DNA from: Phycisphaerales bacterium UBA2402
Lineage (GTDB): Bacteria > Planctomycetota > Phycisphaerae > Phycisphaerales > UBA1924
Assembly (NCBI GenBank): GCA_002343715.1
Contig: DDSA01000187.1
Span: 1 to 45,812, forward strand
Direction of reading: 5' to 3'
DNA length: 45,812 nucleotides
Part shown: positions 17,616 to 24,353 of the stretch, one piece after another
Layout of the letters: each line of letters starts with the position of its first letter
Numbering within the stretch: the stretch's first letter is position 1
Made by a program: the position numbers and the translations under genes
Notes under the pieces: generated by a model
The model's database searches: none
Told to the model about the DNA's origin: nothing
Seen by the model: only the letters and a program-made list of their open reading frames with translations

Positions 17616-18515
17616 ATGCAAACGCTCGGTGTTCATATGCCCGATTCCTGCCTTGTTACAACTCTCGCGTTGTCGATCGACCCCGAGTCGATAAGGCGCG
17701 TCTTCGGGCGTCTCCACCCCGTCCTGGTACACTTCCCGATCGCGCTGCTCATCGTGGCCGGCATGGTTGAGCTCTGGCGCTTGATCTTGCGGCGCGATCG
17801 CCCCTCCCCCACCGCGCTTACCTGTTGCGGCATCGGGGTGATGATCGGCCTGCTCGCCGCGGCATCCGGCTGGATCAACGCCGATGCGGAAACCCACAGC
17901 GCCAGGCTGACACAAACCATGGAATGGCACCGTTGGCTGGGCATCGGTGCTTGCGTCCTGGGCGTGGCGGCATGGACCTGCGGTATGTTGGCCAGGAATC
18001 CCAGCCGCGAGTACGTTCGACGCTGGTGGTGCTTCCTGCTATTCTCCGCTGCGGGCACGGTCGGGTTCACCGGGCATCTGGGCGGGAACATGGTCTGGGG
18101 TGAGGGGTACATCTTTGCCCCTCTCGCACGCGCCTTTGAACAACTCGACCGCGTACCCGCTCAGCCAGCCCCTGATCGACGCAGACTCGCCCCCGCTGGA
18201 ACAACGCTCATCATCAACTTCGAAACGCAGGTCCGCCCCATTCTCATCGCCCGATGCGTCGAATGCCACGGCGAGAGTTCGGCCAAGGGTGGTCTGAGAC
18301 TCGACGAACTCTACCGAGCGTTTGACGGTGATGAGGCACTCTGGTCCATCAGCCCAGGGAAGCCCGATGACAGCGAGTTCATATACCGAATCAAACTGGG
18401 CACAGAGTCCGAGGACCGAATGCCACCGGAGGGATCACCCCTCACGCCCGGCGAGATAGGCATCCTCCAGCGATGGATCGCCGAAGGTGCTTTCGAGGGC
18501 GTTGCGGACGAATAG
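17616..18515 (+). CDS. DUF2231 membrane protein fused to a planctomycete-type cytochrome c domain
   Basis: A 299-residue protein. Residues about 25-165 form a four-helix membrane domain of the DUF2231 type, opening with LHPVLVHFPIALL, whose histidines are conserved in the family. After a linker the C-terminal domain (about 195-295) reads RPILIARCVECHGES, a single CxxCH haem c site, followed by KGGLRLD and the MPPEG motif carrying the Met ligand. This is the planctomycete cytochrome C (PSCyt1-like) domain. It is likely an inner-membrane electron carrier with the haem facing the periplasm. ATG 17616 is used; a TTG at 17595 and an ATG at 17637 are alternatives. It is coupled to the NHL protein upstream. 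Confidence 0.85.
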   Translation: MQTLGVHMPDSCLVTTLALSIDPESIRRVFGRLHPVLVHFPIALLIVAGMVELWRLILRRDRPSPTALTCCGIGVMIGLLAAASGWINADAETHSARLTQTMEWHRWLGIGACVLGVAAWTCGMLARNPSREYVRRWWCFLLFSAAGTVGFTGHLGGNMVWGEGYIFAPLARAFEQLDRVPAQPAPDRRRLAPAGTTLIINFETQVRPILIARCVECHGESSAKGGLRLDELYRAFDGDEALWSISPGKPDDSEFIYRIKLGTESEDRMPPEGSPLTPGEIGILQRWIAEGAFEGVADE

Positions 18516-18552
18516 GCATTTGGCCCGTGGAGCCTCGTTCTCCGTTCCATTC

Positions 18553-18592
18553 AAAAAATGACCGGCCCGGATCACGCTGACCCGGGTCGGTC
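18553..18592 (-). terminator. Strong intrinsic terminator on the minus strand
   Basis: An 11-bp stem (18560-18570 with 18582-18592, one G-U pair) with an 11-base loop is followed on the minus strand by six T residues (the A-run at 18553-18558). It lies about 120 bases downstream of the PEP-CTERM gene and would end its transcript. The plus-strand side has no T-run. Confidence 0.75.
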
Positions 18593-18715
18593 CACAGTGG
18601 AGAATGCTCGGCGTCCGTGCGATTCAGGCCCATGCTTCCCGAACGAGCCGGGCACCGAGCGAGATTCCGCCCCCCTCTCGTCAAGGGCGGATCATTTCGT
18701 GCATCGCCGGCTGTT

Positions 18716-19405
18716 TCACCGACGCTTCCGCCGCATCAATGCGGCCAGACCGGCACCCGTCAGAGCCATTCCACCCGGCGTTGGAACGGTCGAGGTCGAG
18801 ACGTGGACGTTGTCCAGTCCCCAACTTTCATCGTTGATGTCCTGAAGTCCCAGAGCCGCGAACCGGATGGTCAGACCGTCCGCGGGAGCAATGAAGGAGA
18901 AGTTCATCCGCCACGTCGCGTCGAGCGGGAAGTTGGTAGGGCCGTAGGTGTAACCGAGTGTGTCGTTGTAGAGCGCTCCCCAGCGGCTGGGGTGCGCATC
19001 AACGCCGGCCACATCCGGGTATGACATGCGGTGACGGCTGAGGGGATCGCCCACCGAGAAGGTAGAGGCCAGGAGGATCGGCCCGCTGTCGATCGAAACG
19101 GTGAAAATGTCAGGCCCAGGCCCGCCGCCGCCGTCGTTGCCGTCCCAGGTGCGGATCGCGAGGAAGTCAAAGGTGAGGTTCACCTGCTCGCCACGACGCA
19201 CATCGGCCAGGCTCAGGGACACACTGTCGTTGGCGAACTGTCCCAGGAACAACTGCCCACCGAGCGGGGCTGTTTCGACGTGCCTGTGGGACCATTCCGG
19301 GCCGGCGATGCCGGACTGGAAGTTGTTGCTGTAGTTCACATCGGCAAAGGCATGACCCGCGCACACCGCCGAAGCGATGAGCGCCCGAACAAGAGTCCGT
19401 TCCAT
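18716..19405 (-). CDS. Secreted protein with PEP-CTERM-like sorting tail
   Basis: A 229-residue protein with a signal peptide (MERTLVRALIASAVCAGHAFA) and a C-terminal sorting tail: the signature VPTPGG, a short hydrophobic stretch and the basic end MRRKRR. This VPTPG variant of the PEP-CTERM tail is frequent in planctomycetes and is recognised by an exosortase. The middle (beta-rich, with WGLDNVHV near the end) resembles a lectin or carbohydrate-binding jelly roll, suggesting a cell-surface or matrix protein. GGGAGA stands 8 bases before the ATG at 19405, one of the clearer ribosome-binding sites in the window. It has its own terminator at 18553-18592. Confidence 0.8.
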   Translation of the reverse strand: MERTLVRALIASAVCAGHAFADVNYSNNFQSGIAGPEWSHRHVETAPLGGQLFLGQFANDSVSLSLADVRRGEQVNLTFDFLAIRTWDGNDGGGGPGPDIFTVSIDSGPILLASTFSVGDPLSRHRMSYPDVAGVDAHPSRWGALYNDTLGYTYGPTNFPLDATWRMNFSFIAPADGLTIRFAALGLQDINDESWGLDNVHVSTSTVPTPGGMALTGAGLAALMRRKRR

Positions 19406-19667
19406 TTTGATATTCTCCCGTGTGCTCCGTGGCCCCCCAGCGAGCCGTTTCTCCAAGAACAATGTGCGCTACAAAATCAAGATCGGCTACAAATTCCGCT
19501 CAGAATTCTCACTCTTTCTGCACGAATAGACCGGATAATCGTGCTGTAAACGATTGCGGAAGCCCACCCCTGGTCAATTCACGTCATTTCGAGGCTTCGT
19601 TTTGCCCCCAACACCCCCGAACTGGTGCATTCATTCGGGCGTACTCCACAAAAACACCGGTTCGGCG
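19406..19667. other. Intergenic region upstream of two divergent units
   Basis: About 260 bases between the PEP-CTERM gene and the lysW leader promoter. It contains a direct repeat (see 19468-19493) but no recognised gene. Confidence 0.4.
19468..19493. repeat. Short direct repeat GCTACAAA, 18-base period
   Basis: GCTACAAA occurs at 19468-19475 and 19486-19493, 63 and 81 bases before the start of the minus-strand PEP-CTERM gene. Read on that strand it is TTTGTAGC twice, spaced just under two helical turns, so it could be a paired regulator site. It may also be chance. Confidence 0.25.
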
Positions 19668-19696
19668 TTGACAGGTTCTCGAACTCTTGCTAGTCT
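19668..19696 (+). promoter_or_regulatory. Promoter of the lysW leader/operon
   Basis: A perfect TTGACA at 19668-19673 and TAGTCT at 19691-19696 are 17 bases apart, and the -10 is preceded by TGC, an extended -10. Predicted transcription start is near 19703. This is the best promoter match in the window and drives the leader with the small reading frame and terminator upstream of lysW. Confidence 0.7.
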
Positions 19697-19718
19697 TTGG
19701 ACCCGGATTCTTCCAGCG

Positions 19719-19856
19719 ATGTTCCAACGAACTACGAATCTAGACCGCCCGATCAAGCCCCAGAGCCGGGGTTCGGGGGTCTCGTCGCTCAAAGCCTGCA
19801 AACTCGTGAAAGCCAAAGGCGTCAAACGCCCGGCCTTCGCCCCTGTTTGCGGCTGA
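19719..19856 (+). CDS. Putative lysine-rich leader peptide (45 residues)
   Basis: The frame begins with ATG 16 bases after the predicted transcription start and ends with TGA 29 bases before the terminator stem. Six of its 45 residues are Lys and four Arg. Codons 25-36 encode K-A-C-K-L-V-K-A-K-G-V-K, so five of those twelve are Lys, followed by Arg37, and all five use AAA. In this GC-rich window ordinary genes mostly use AAG. The position, codon content and adjacent terminator fit a leader peptide that senses lysyl-tRNA charging. No clear ribosome-binding site precedes the ATG, and the frame could instead be a chance reading of a structured leader RNA. No protein family is recognised. Confidence 0.5.
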   Translation: MFQRTTNLDRPIKPQSRGSGVSSLKACKLVKAKGVKRPAFAPVCG

Positions 19857-19885
19857 GAATCACACTCAGTTTCACGCGAGCAAAT

Positions 19886-19930
19886 CGGGCCTGCCGGGAT
19901 TCAACCCCGCAGGCCCGTTGTGTTATTCAC
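19886..19930 (+). terminator. Intrinsic terminator (attenuator hairpin) upstream of lysW
   Basis: A perfect 9-bp outer stem (CGGGCCTGC at 19886-19894, GCAGGCCCG at 19909-19917) continues with CGGG/CCC pairing around an ATTCAA loop and is followed by TTGTGTTATT. The only plus-strand unit it can end is the 45-codon leader, since the gene further upstream is on the minus strand. It is 52 bases before lysW. Confidence 0.75.
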
Positions 19931-19981
19931 ATTCCCAAGGCGATCCCTGATCTCGTTCGACACTCACAAGGCACCAAACGC

Positions 19982-20179
19982 ATGAATACTCAGACTCCCA
20001 ACCCGTCCGCTCTTATCGTCGAATGTCCGTCGTGCGCCGACACCGTCACACTGACACGCCGCCCCTTGTGCGGAGAGGTCGTTCGCTGCGGCGGGTGCGC
20101 GGTCGAACTCGAAGTCGTCAGTATCGAGCCGCTCCGCGTTGAAGAGGCACCGCAGGTACAGGAAGACTGGGGGGAATAA
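19982..20179 (+). CDS. lysW: LysW-type amino-group carrier protein
   Basis: A 65-residue acidic protein. LysW carries the growing amino acid on the gamma-carboxyl of its C-terminal Glu, protecting the alpha-amino group during lysine synthesis from alpha-aminoadipate, or arginine/ornithine synthesis from glutamate in some organisms. Diagnostic features are the zinc site (Cys15-x-x-Cys18 and Cys36-x-x-Cys39) and the C-terminal EDWGE (61-65), whose last Glu is the attachment point. The four genes downstream encode the enzymes that load, phosphorylate, reduce and release the cargo, confirming the call. Length and start (ATG 19982) match the family. Confidence 0.95.
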   Translation: MNTQTPNPSALIVECPSCADTVTLTRRPLCGEVVRCGGCAVELEVVSIEPLRVEEAPQVQEDWGE

Positions 20180-20200
20180 GAGCTGGGGGTGGCGTTCGAA

Positions 20201-20222
20201 GCCCCTCGCTCGATCGAGGGGC
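20201..20222 (+). promoter_or_regulatory. Perfect hairpin between lysW and lysX
   Basis: GCCCCTCG (20201-20208) and CGAGGGGC (20215-20222) form an 8-bp stem with a 6-base loop, 21 bases after the lysW stop. The nearest T-run (TTTT) is some 13 bases beyond, so it is at best a partial terminator. It could also stabilise the 3' end of a processed lysW mRNA. The 143-base gap is the longest inside the operon; the others are 95 bases or less. Confidence 0.4.
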
Positions 20223-20322
20223 CGGTCGGGCGGACTTTTGCACCCCCGGCTCCGCCCCATCTTGCGCTGCATTGTCCTCGTTTCGGTTCGAACCTCTCCT
20301 GCACTCAGACCTTCTCATCCCT

Positions 20323-21192
20323 ATGCGCATCGCCATACTCCACTCACGAATTCGCGTTGAGGAACGCCTTCTGGCCGAGTCCTTCCAAGCACGCGGCATT
20401 GCGTTCGATCTGCTCGATGTTCGTCAAGCCGTGTTCGACATTCACGAACCCGGCGGATTGACTGAATACGACGCCGTATTGGAACGCTGCATCAGTCAGA
20501 CACAAGCCGTTGCCGCGACGCGTCTCTTTGAACGCTTCGGCATCCCTTGCATCAACACGCCCGCCGTCATCGAGACATGTGGTGACAAACTCACCACCTC
20601 GTTGCGTCTGGCGGAATCGGGTGTGCCGACACCGAGGGTGCGCATCGCACTCGGGGGAGACTCGGCCTTGCACGCGGTCGAACAGATGGGCTACCCGTGT
20701 GTTCTCAAGCCCGCGACCGGCTCGTGGGGCAGGCTGCTGGCCCGAGTTCACGACCGTGATGCCGCAGAAGCCGTCATCGAGCACAAGGAAACACTCGGCG
20801 GCCCGCAGCACGGCATCTTCTACGTTCAGGAGTTCATCGACAAGCCGGGACGTGACCTGCGCGTCTTCATGGTCGGCGACGAGGCCATCGCCGGGATCGT
20901 GCGCGAGAGCGAGCACTGGATCACCAACACGGCCCGGGGCGGGCGTGCAGGGCGATTCGACATCTCCGCCGATCTCGCTGCTGTGTGCCGGAGTGCCGCG
21001 AGGGCGGTCGGTGGCGGCATCCTGGCGATCGACCTGCTCGAAACCCGCGGCGGAGAGGTGCTCGTCAGCGAGGTGAATCACACGATGGAGTTTCGCAACT
21101 CCATCCAGCCCACAGGGGTGGATATCCCCGGCCGCATTGCTGATTTCGTGATCGCAGCGGCCCAAGCGAACGCGGAGACCATCCATGCCTGA
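20323..21192 (+). CDS. lysX: LysX-type ATP-grasp ligase loading LysW
   Basis: A 289-residue RimK-like ATP-grasp enzyme that joins alpha-aminoadipate (LysX) or glutamate (ArgX or bifunctional forms) to the C-terminal Glu of LysW using ATP. Visible family motifs: the N-terminal MRIAILHSRIRVEERLL, GDKLTTSLRLAESGVPTP near residue 87, KPATGSWGRLLARV near 128, VQEFIDKPGRDLRVFMVGDE near 168, HWITNTARGG near 197, and metal-binding SEVNHTMEFRNS near 248. The ATG at 20323 gives the family's exact N-terminus; the longer TTG-initiated frame is rejected. The gene overlaps lysY by eight bases. Which substrate it loads cannot be decided by eye. Confidence 0.93.
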   Translation: MRIAILHSRIRVEERLLAESFQARGIAFDLLDVRQAVFDIHEPGGLTEYDAVLERCISQTQAVAATRLFERFGIPCINTPAVIETCGDKLTTSLRLAESGVPTPRVRIALGGDSALHAVEQMGYPCVLKPATGSWGRLLARVHDRDAAEAVIEHKETLGGPQHGIFYVQEFIDKPGRDLRVFMVGDEAIAGIVRESEHWITNTARGGRAGRFDISADLAAVCRSAARAVGGGILAIDLLETRGGEVLVSEVNHTMEFRNSIQPTGVDIPGRIADFVIAAAQANAETIHA

Positions 21193-22240
21193 GCACAAGT
21201 CTCGGCTGAGAGCCTCGATCATCGGCGCTTCCGGCTACGGAGGCGGCGAGGTGCTGCGGCTCCTTCTCAACCACCCTCGGGTAGAGGTTTCACAAGTGAC
21301 CAGCCGCTCGCAGGCGGGGAACTTTGCACACGCCGTCCACCCGAATCTTCGCGGTTCCACCCGGCTCCAGTTCGTCCGTCCGGAAGAGATCGCACCCTGC
21401 GATGTGCTCTTCCTCTGCCAGCCGCACGGAGAAGCGGCCGGCAGCATCGACCGGTATGCCCCGCTGGCGGGGAGAGTGATCGATTTGTCGGCCGATTTCC
21501 GTCTGCGGAGCAAGGCCGAGTATCGCGCCTGGTACGGAGAGGAGCACCCCAGTCCCGCCTGGCTCGACAGGTTCGTGTACGGCCTTCCGGAACTGCACCG
21601 GGACCAACTGCGAGGTTGCCGATTCGCGAGCGGCGTGGGGTGCAACGCCACCGCCGTGAACCTCGCGCTCTACCCGCTGGCCAGAGCGGGGCTTATCCGC
21701 AGCGCGGTGGCGGACCTGAAGGTCGGGTCGAGCGAGGCGGGGAGTGAACCCGGCCCCACCAGCCACCACCCGGAGCGCAGCGGCAGCGTCCGCTCTTTCG
21801 CCCCCGCGGGTCACCGCCACGAGGCCGAGGTGCGGCAGGAACTCATGGAACCGCTCGGTGCTTTCGATCTCCATCTATCGATTACCGCGGTGGAACTCGT
21901 CCGGGGTGTGCTTTGCACCGCCCATGTGTTTCCGACGCGAGCCGTGGACGAGAAAGAGGTATGGCGTATCTTCAGGGAGGCCTACACGCAAGAGCCCTTT
22001 GTCCGCATCGTCAAAGACCGAACAGGCATCCACCGCTACCCCGAGCCGAAGATCCTCGCCGGAACCAACTTTTGCGATGTCGGATTTGAGATCGACCCGA
22101 GATCCGGCCGGATCGTGGTTCTCTCAGCGATCGATAATCTCATGAAGGGTGCTGCGGGGTCCGCCGTGCAGTGCATGAACCTCATGTGCGGCTTCGATGA
22201 GCGGGAAGGCCTCTCGTTCCCCGGCTTGCACCCCGTGTAA
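21185..22240 (+). CDS. lysY: LysW-linked gamma-semialdehyde reductase (LysY/ArgC-like)
   Basis: A 351-residue NAD(P)-dependent reductase related to ArgC. It reduces the phosphorylated LysW-bound intermediate to the semialdehyde. The Rossmann motif GASGYGGGEVLRLLLNHP is at residues 14-31, and the catalytic Cys153 lies in GVGCNATAVNLALYPL. The C-terminal half has the substrate block HRHEAEVRQEL and the ArgC-type end DNLMKGAAGSAVQCMNLM. The ATG overlaps the end of lysX (ATGCCTGA), so translation is probably coupled. It precedes the kinase gene in the operon order but acts after it. Confidence 0.93.
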   Translation: MPEHKSRLRASIIGASGYGGGEVLRLLLNHPRVEVSQVTSRSQAGNFAHAVHPNLRGSTRLQFVRPEEIAPCDVLFLCQPHGEAAGSIDRYAPLAGRVIDLSADFRLRSKAEYRAWYGEEHPSPAWLDRFVYGLPELHRDQLRGCRFASGVGCNATAVNLALYPLARAGLIRSAVADLKVGSSEAGSEPGPTSHHPERSGSVRSFAPAGHRHEAEVRQELMEPLGAFDLHLSITAVELVRGVLCTAHVFPTRAVDEKEVWRIFREAYTQEPFVRIVKDRTGIHRYPEPKILAGTNFCDVGFEIDPRSGRIVVLSAIDNLMKGAAGSAVQCMNLMCGFDEREGLSFPGLHPV

Positions 22241-22335
22241 TCCGGGCACTTTCCATGATGTTCCTCCGTTCAAAGGCAAGCAGCAGTACCCGGCCAGAGA
22301 CCGTTATGCCAATACCCGATCCTCAGACACCCGGC

Positions 22336-23157
22336 ATGAACGCATCCGATTCCATACTTGTCGTCAAACTCGGCGGTGCATCAGGGAATAACCCCGCCAC
22401 GTTCTGCGCCGACGCGGCGAGACTCGTCCGTGCGGGCCGTCGACTCGTGATCGTGCACGGCGGCAGCGACCTGACCAATCAACTCAGCGAACAACTCGGC
22501 CACCCCGCCCGCTTCATCACGTCTCCATCAGGACACACGAGCCGGCGCACCGATCTCCGCACCATCGAGATCATGCAGATGGCCTGCCGCGGCCTGCTGA
22601 ACCAGCGCCTGGTGAGCGGCTTGCAGGCACTGGGCGTGAACGCCATCGGCCTCTCGGGGGTCGATGGTCGGATCTGGGAGGGGGACCGCAAGGCCGCGGT
22701 GAGAGCGGTCGAGGAGGGACGCACCGTGGTCATCCGAGATGACTACACGGGGACCGTGTCCCGCGTGAACTCAAACCTTCTACAGACTCTGCTGGATGCG
22801 GGCTACACGCCCGTCCTCAGCCCTCCCGCCGTCAGCACCTCGAACGAGACCATCAACATCGACGCAGACCGGGCCGCAGCTGTTACCGCGGCGTCGCTGG
22901 GAGCCTCCGATCTTCTTCTTCTCACGAACGTGCCCGGACTGCTGCGTCGCTACCCCGATGAAGGCACGTTGATCACACGGGTGCCGCGGCATGAACTCGA
23001 CACGGCGACCGGCCTCGCCGAAGGTCGCATGAAGAAGAAAATCCTCGGTGCGTCCGAAGCACTCTCCGGCGGGGTCCGCCGAGTCATCATCGGCGACGGT
23101 CGGCGCGACAACCCAATCACCTCCGCTCTTGCGGGCGAGGGGACCACCATCGAGTAA
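22336..23157 (+). CDS. lysZ: LysW-aminoadipate / LysW-glutamate kinase
   Basis: A 273-residue amino acid kinase of the ArgB/LysZ group that phosphorylates the side-chain carboxyl of the LysW-bound substrate. Motifs: VVKLGGASG at the N-terminus, VIVHGGSDLTNQL near residue 41, the LysZ-type FITSPSGHTSRRTDLRTIEI near 60, INIDADRAAAVTAASLGASDLLLLTNVPG near 176, and GRMKKKILGASEAL near 230. ATG 22336 leaves eight residues before the first strand. In-frame ATGs at 22255 and 22306 would add 27 or 10 residues and cannot be excluded; none has a clear ribosome-binding site. It is the fourth gene of the lysW operon. Confidence 0.92.
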   Translation: MNASDSILVVKLGGASGNNPATFCADAARLVRAGRRLVIVHGGSDLTNQLSEQLGHPARFITSPSGHTSRRTDLRTIEIMQMACRGLLNQRLVSGLQALGVNAIGLSGVDGRIWEGDRKAAVRAVEEGRTVVIRDDYTGTVSRVNSNLLQTLLDAGYTPVLSPPAVSTSNETINIDADRAAAVTAASLGASDLLLLTNVPGLLRRYPDEGTLITRVPRHELDTATGLAEGRMKKKILGASEALSGGVRRVIIGDGRRDNPITSALAGEGTTIE

Positions 23158-23183
23158 CATCTTCCGATTGCAAACGGCTTGCC

Positions 23184-24323
23184 ATGCTCATCACATCTCC
23201 TCTCCCTCATCTCTCACTTCCCGATCCGGCATCGGAACTCTCCGGCGACGAAGAGGCCCGCGCGATCGAACTTCTCCACAGTCTTGTCGCCATGCCCAGC
23301 GTGAGCGGCACGGAGCGACCTGCGGTGGAACTTCTTGCAGCTCGAATGCGGGAACTCGGTTTTCGCACGACCATCGATGCGGTCGGCAACGCCATCGGCG
23401 AGATCGGCAGCACCGATCCCGAGGCCCGCGAGATCATTCTTCTTGGCCATATCGACACGGTTCCCGGGGACATTCGAGTTCGACGGGAGGGCGATCTGCT
23501 CTACGGACGCGGCACGGTCGATGCCAAAGGCCCGCTCGCCGCGTTCGTCATCGCCGCCTCCACGACGCCGGTGCCGTCGGGGATGCGTCTTGTCGTCATC
23601 GGGGCAGTCGAAGAGGAAACCCCCACCTCGCGCGGTGCCAGGCACATCGCGCTCCGCCGACCTCCGTTCGCCTGCATCATCGGCGAGCCGAGCGGATCGG
23701 ACGGTATCGTCCTGGGCTACAAGGGGCGATTGCTGATGGAGGCCACGATCACGACCGCCAACGCCCACAGCGCCGGCCCGTCCCCGAACGCCGCTGAACT
23801 CATAGCCGCGTGGTGGAATCGGGTGCAGGCCTTTACCGAGACCTTCAACGCCGGCCGGGAACGCATCTTTGAGCGATTGCAGGCCCGCCTGCGGGAGTTT
23901 CACACGACTGAAGACGGACTCACTGAACGTGCTTCGGCGGTGATGAGTTTTCGTTTGCCGACCGACGTGGGTCCTGATTTCCTCGAGACCCGCCTCCGTC
24001 GCCTCGGGAGCGAAACCGGGAATCTGCATCTGCGCTTCGGCGGGCACGAAGAGGCGATTCTGAGCGACCGAAACAACATGACCGCACGTTCCCTCTCTGT
24101 CGCCATCCGTGCTGGTGGTCGCGCTCCTCGACCGACCGTCAAGACAGGCACGAGTGATATGAACGTGGTCGGCCCGCTGTGGAGCTGCCCGATCGCGGCC
24201 TACGGCCCGGGCGACAGTTCTCTCGACCACACCCCACACGAACACATCAGCATGGCCGAGTACCTGGAGTCGATCATCGTGCTGCGGCGGGCGCTGACTC
24301 ACCTGTTGACCGCTGCGGGATGA
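23184..24323 (+). CDS. lysK: LysW-lysine/ornithine hydrolase (M20 family)
   Basis: A 379-residue zinc hydrolase of the M20 family that cleaves the finished amino acid (lysine or ornithine) from the C-terminal Glu of LysW. Metal ligands are visible: His89 and Asp91 in GHIDTVPG, the Asp in GRGTVDAKGPLAAF, and Glu-Glu in GAVEEETP. The inserted dimerisation domain begins at LLMEATITTANAHSAGP. The C-terminal ligand is probably in SLDHTPHEH. It begins 26 bases after lysZ and closes the W-X-Y-Z-K cluster. It is distinct from the peptidase T-like M20 protein at 4674-5876. Assignment as lysK rather than another deacylase rests mainly on the operon. Confidence 0.92.
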   Translation: MLITSPLPHLSLPDPASELSGDEEARAIELLHSLVAMPSVSGTERPAVELLAARMRELGFRTTIDAVGNAIGEIGSTDPEAREIILLGHIDTVPGDIRVRREGDLLYGRGTVDAKGPLAAFVIAASTTPVPSGMRLVVIGAVEEETPTSRGARHIALRRPPFACIIGEPSGSDGIVLGYKGRLLMEATITTANAHSAGPSPNAAELIAAWWNRVQAFTETFNAGRERIFERLQARLREFHTTEDGLTERASAVMSFRLPTDVGPDFLETRLRRLGSETGNLHLRFGGHEEAILSDRNNMTARSLSVAIRAGGRAPRPTVKTGTSDMNVVGPLWSCPIAAYGPGDSSLDHTPHEHISMAEYLESIIVLRRALTHLLTAAG

Positions 24324-24353
24324 TGCGTCGCGTGGATACCGTCTCCGCCGACC

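Larger units (their letters stand above)
19703..19930 (+). promoter_or_regulatory. Putative transcription attenuator (leader) of the lysW operon
   Basis: The leader between the predicted start site and lysW contains a short frame rich in lysine codons (19719-19856) and a strong terminator (19886-19930). It also has two kinds of internal pairing. GCC-T-GCAAAC (19794-19803) can pair with GTTTGC-GGC (19845-19853), enclosing most of the lysine codons. CCCGGC (19829-19834) can pair with GCCGGG (19893-19898) in the terminator's 5' arm, a possible antiterminator. A small CTGAG/CTCAG hairpin (19853-19869) spans the stop codon. A ribosome stalled at Lys codons would change which pairings form. Leader-peptide attenuation is known for the lysine cluster of Thermus thermophilus; its occurrence here is inference. 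Confidence 0.55.

Noticed and set aside
19703..19930. Lysine riboswitch (L box) upstream of lysW
   Set aside because: The leader is of a suitable size, but I could not recognise the conserved five-helix core or kink-turn motifs. The translated Lys-rich frame explains the layout better, though only a covariance-model search would settle it.
20281..20300. tRNA-like GGTTCGAACC sequence upstream of lysX
   Set aside because: It resembles a T-loop, but no acceptor, D or anticodon stems can be drawn around it.
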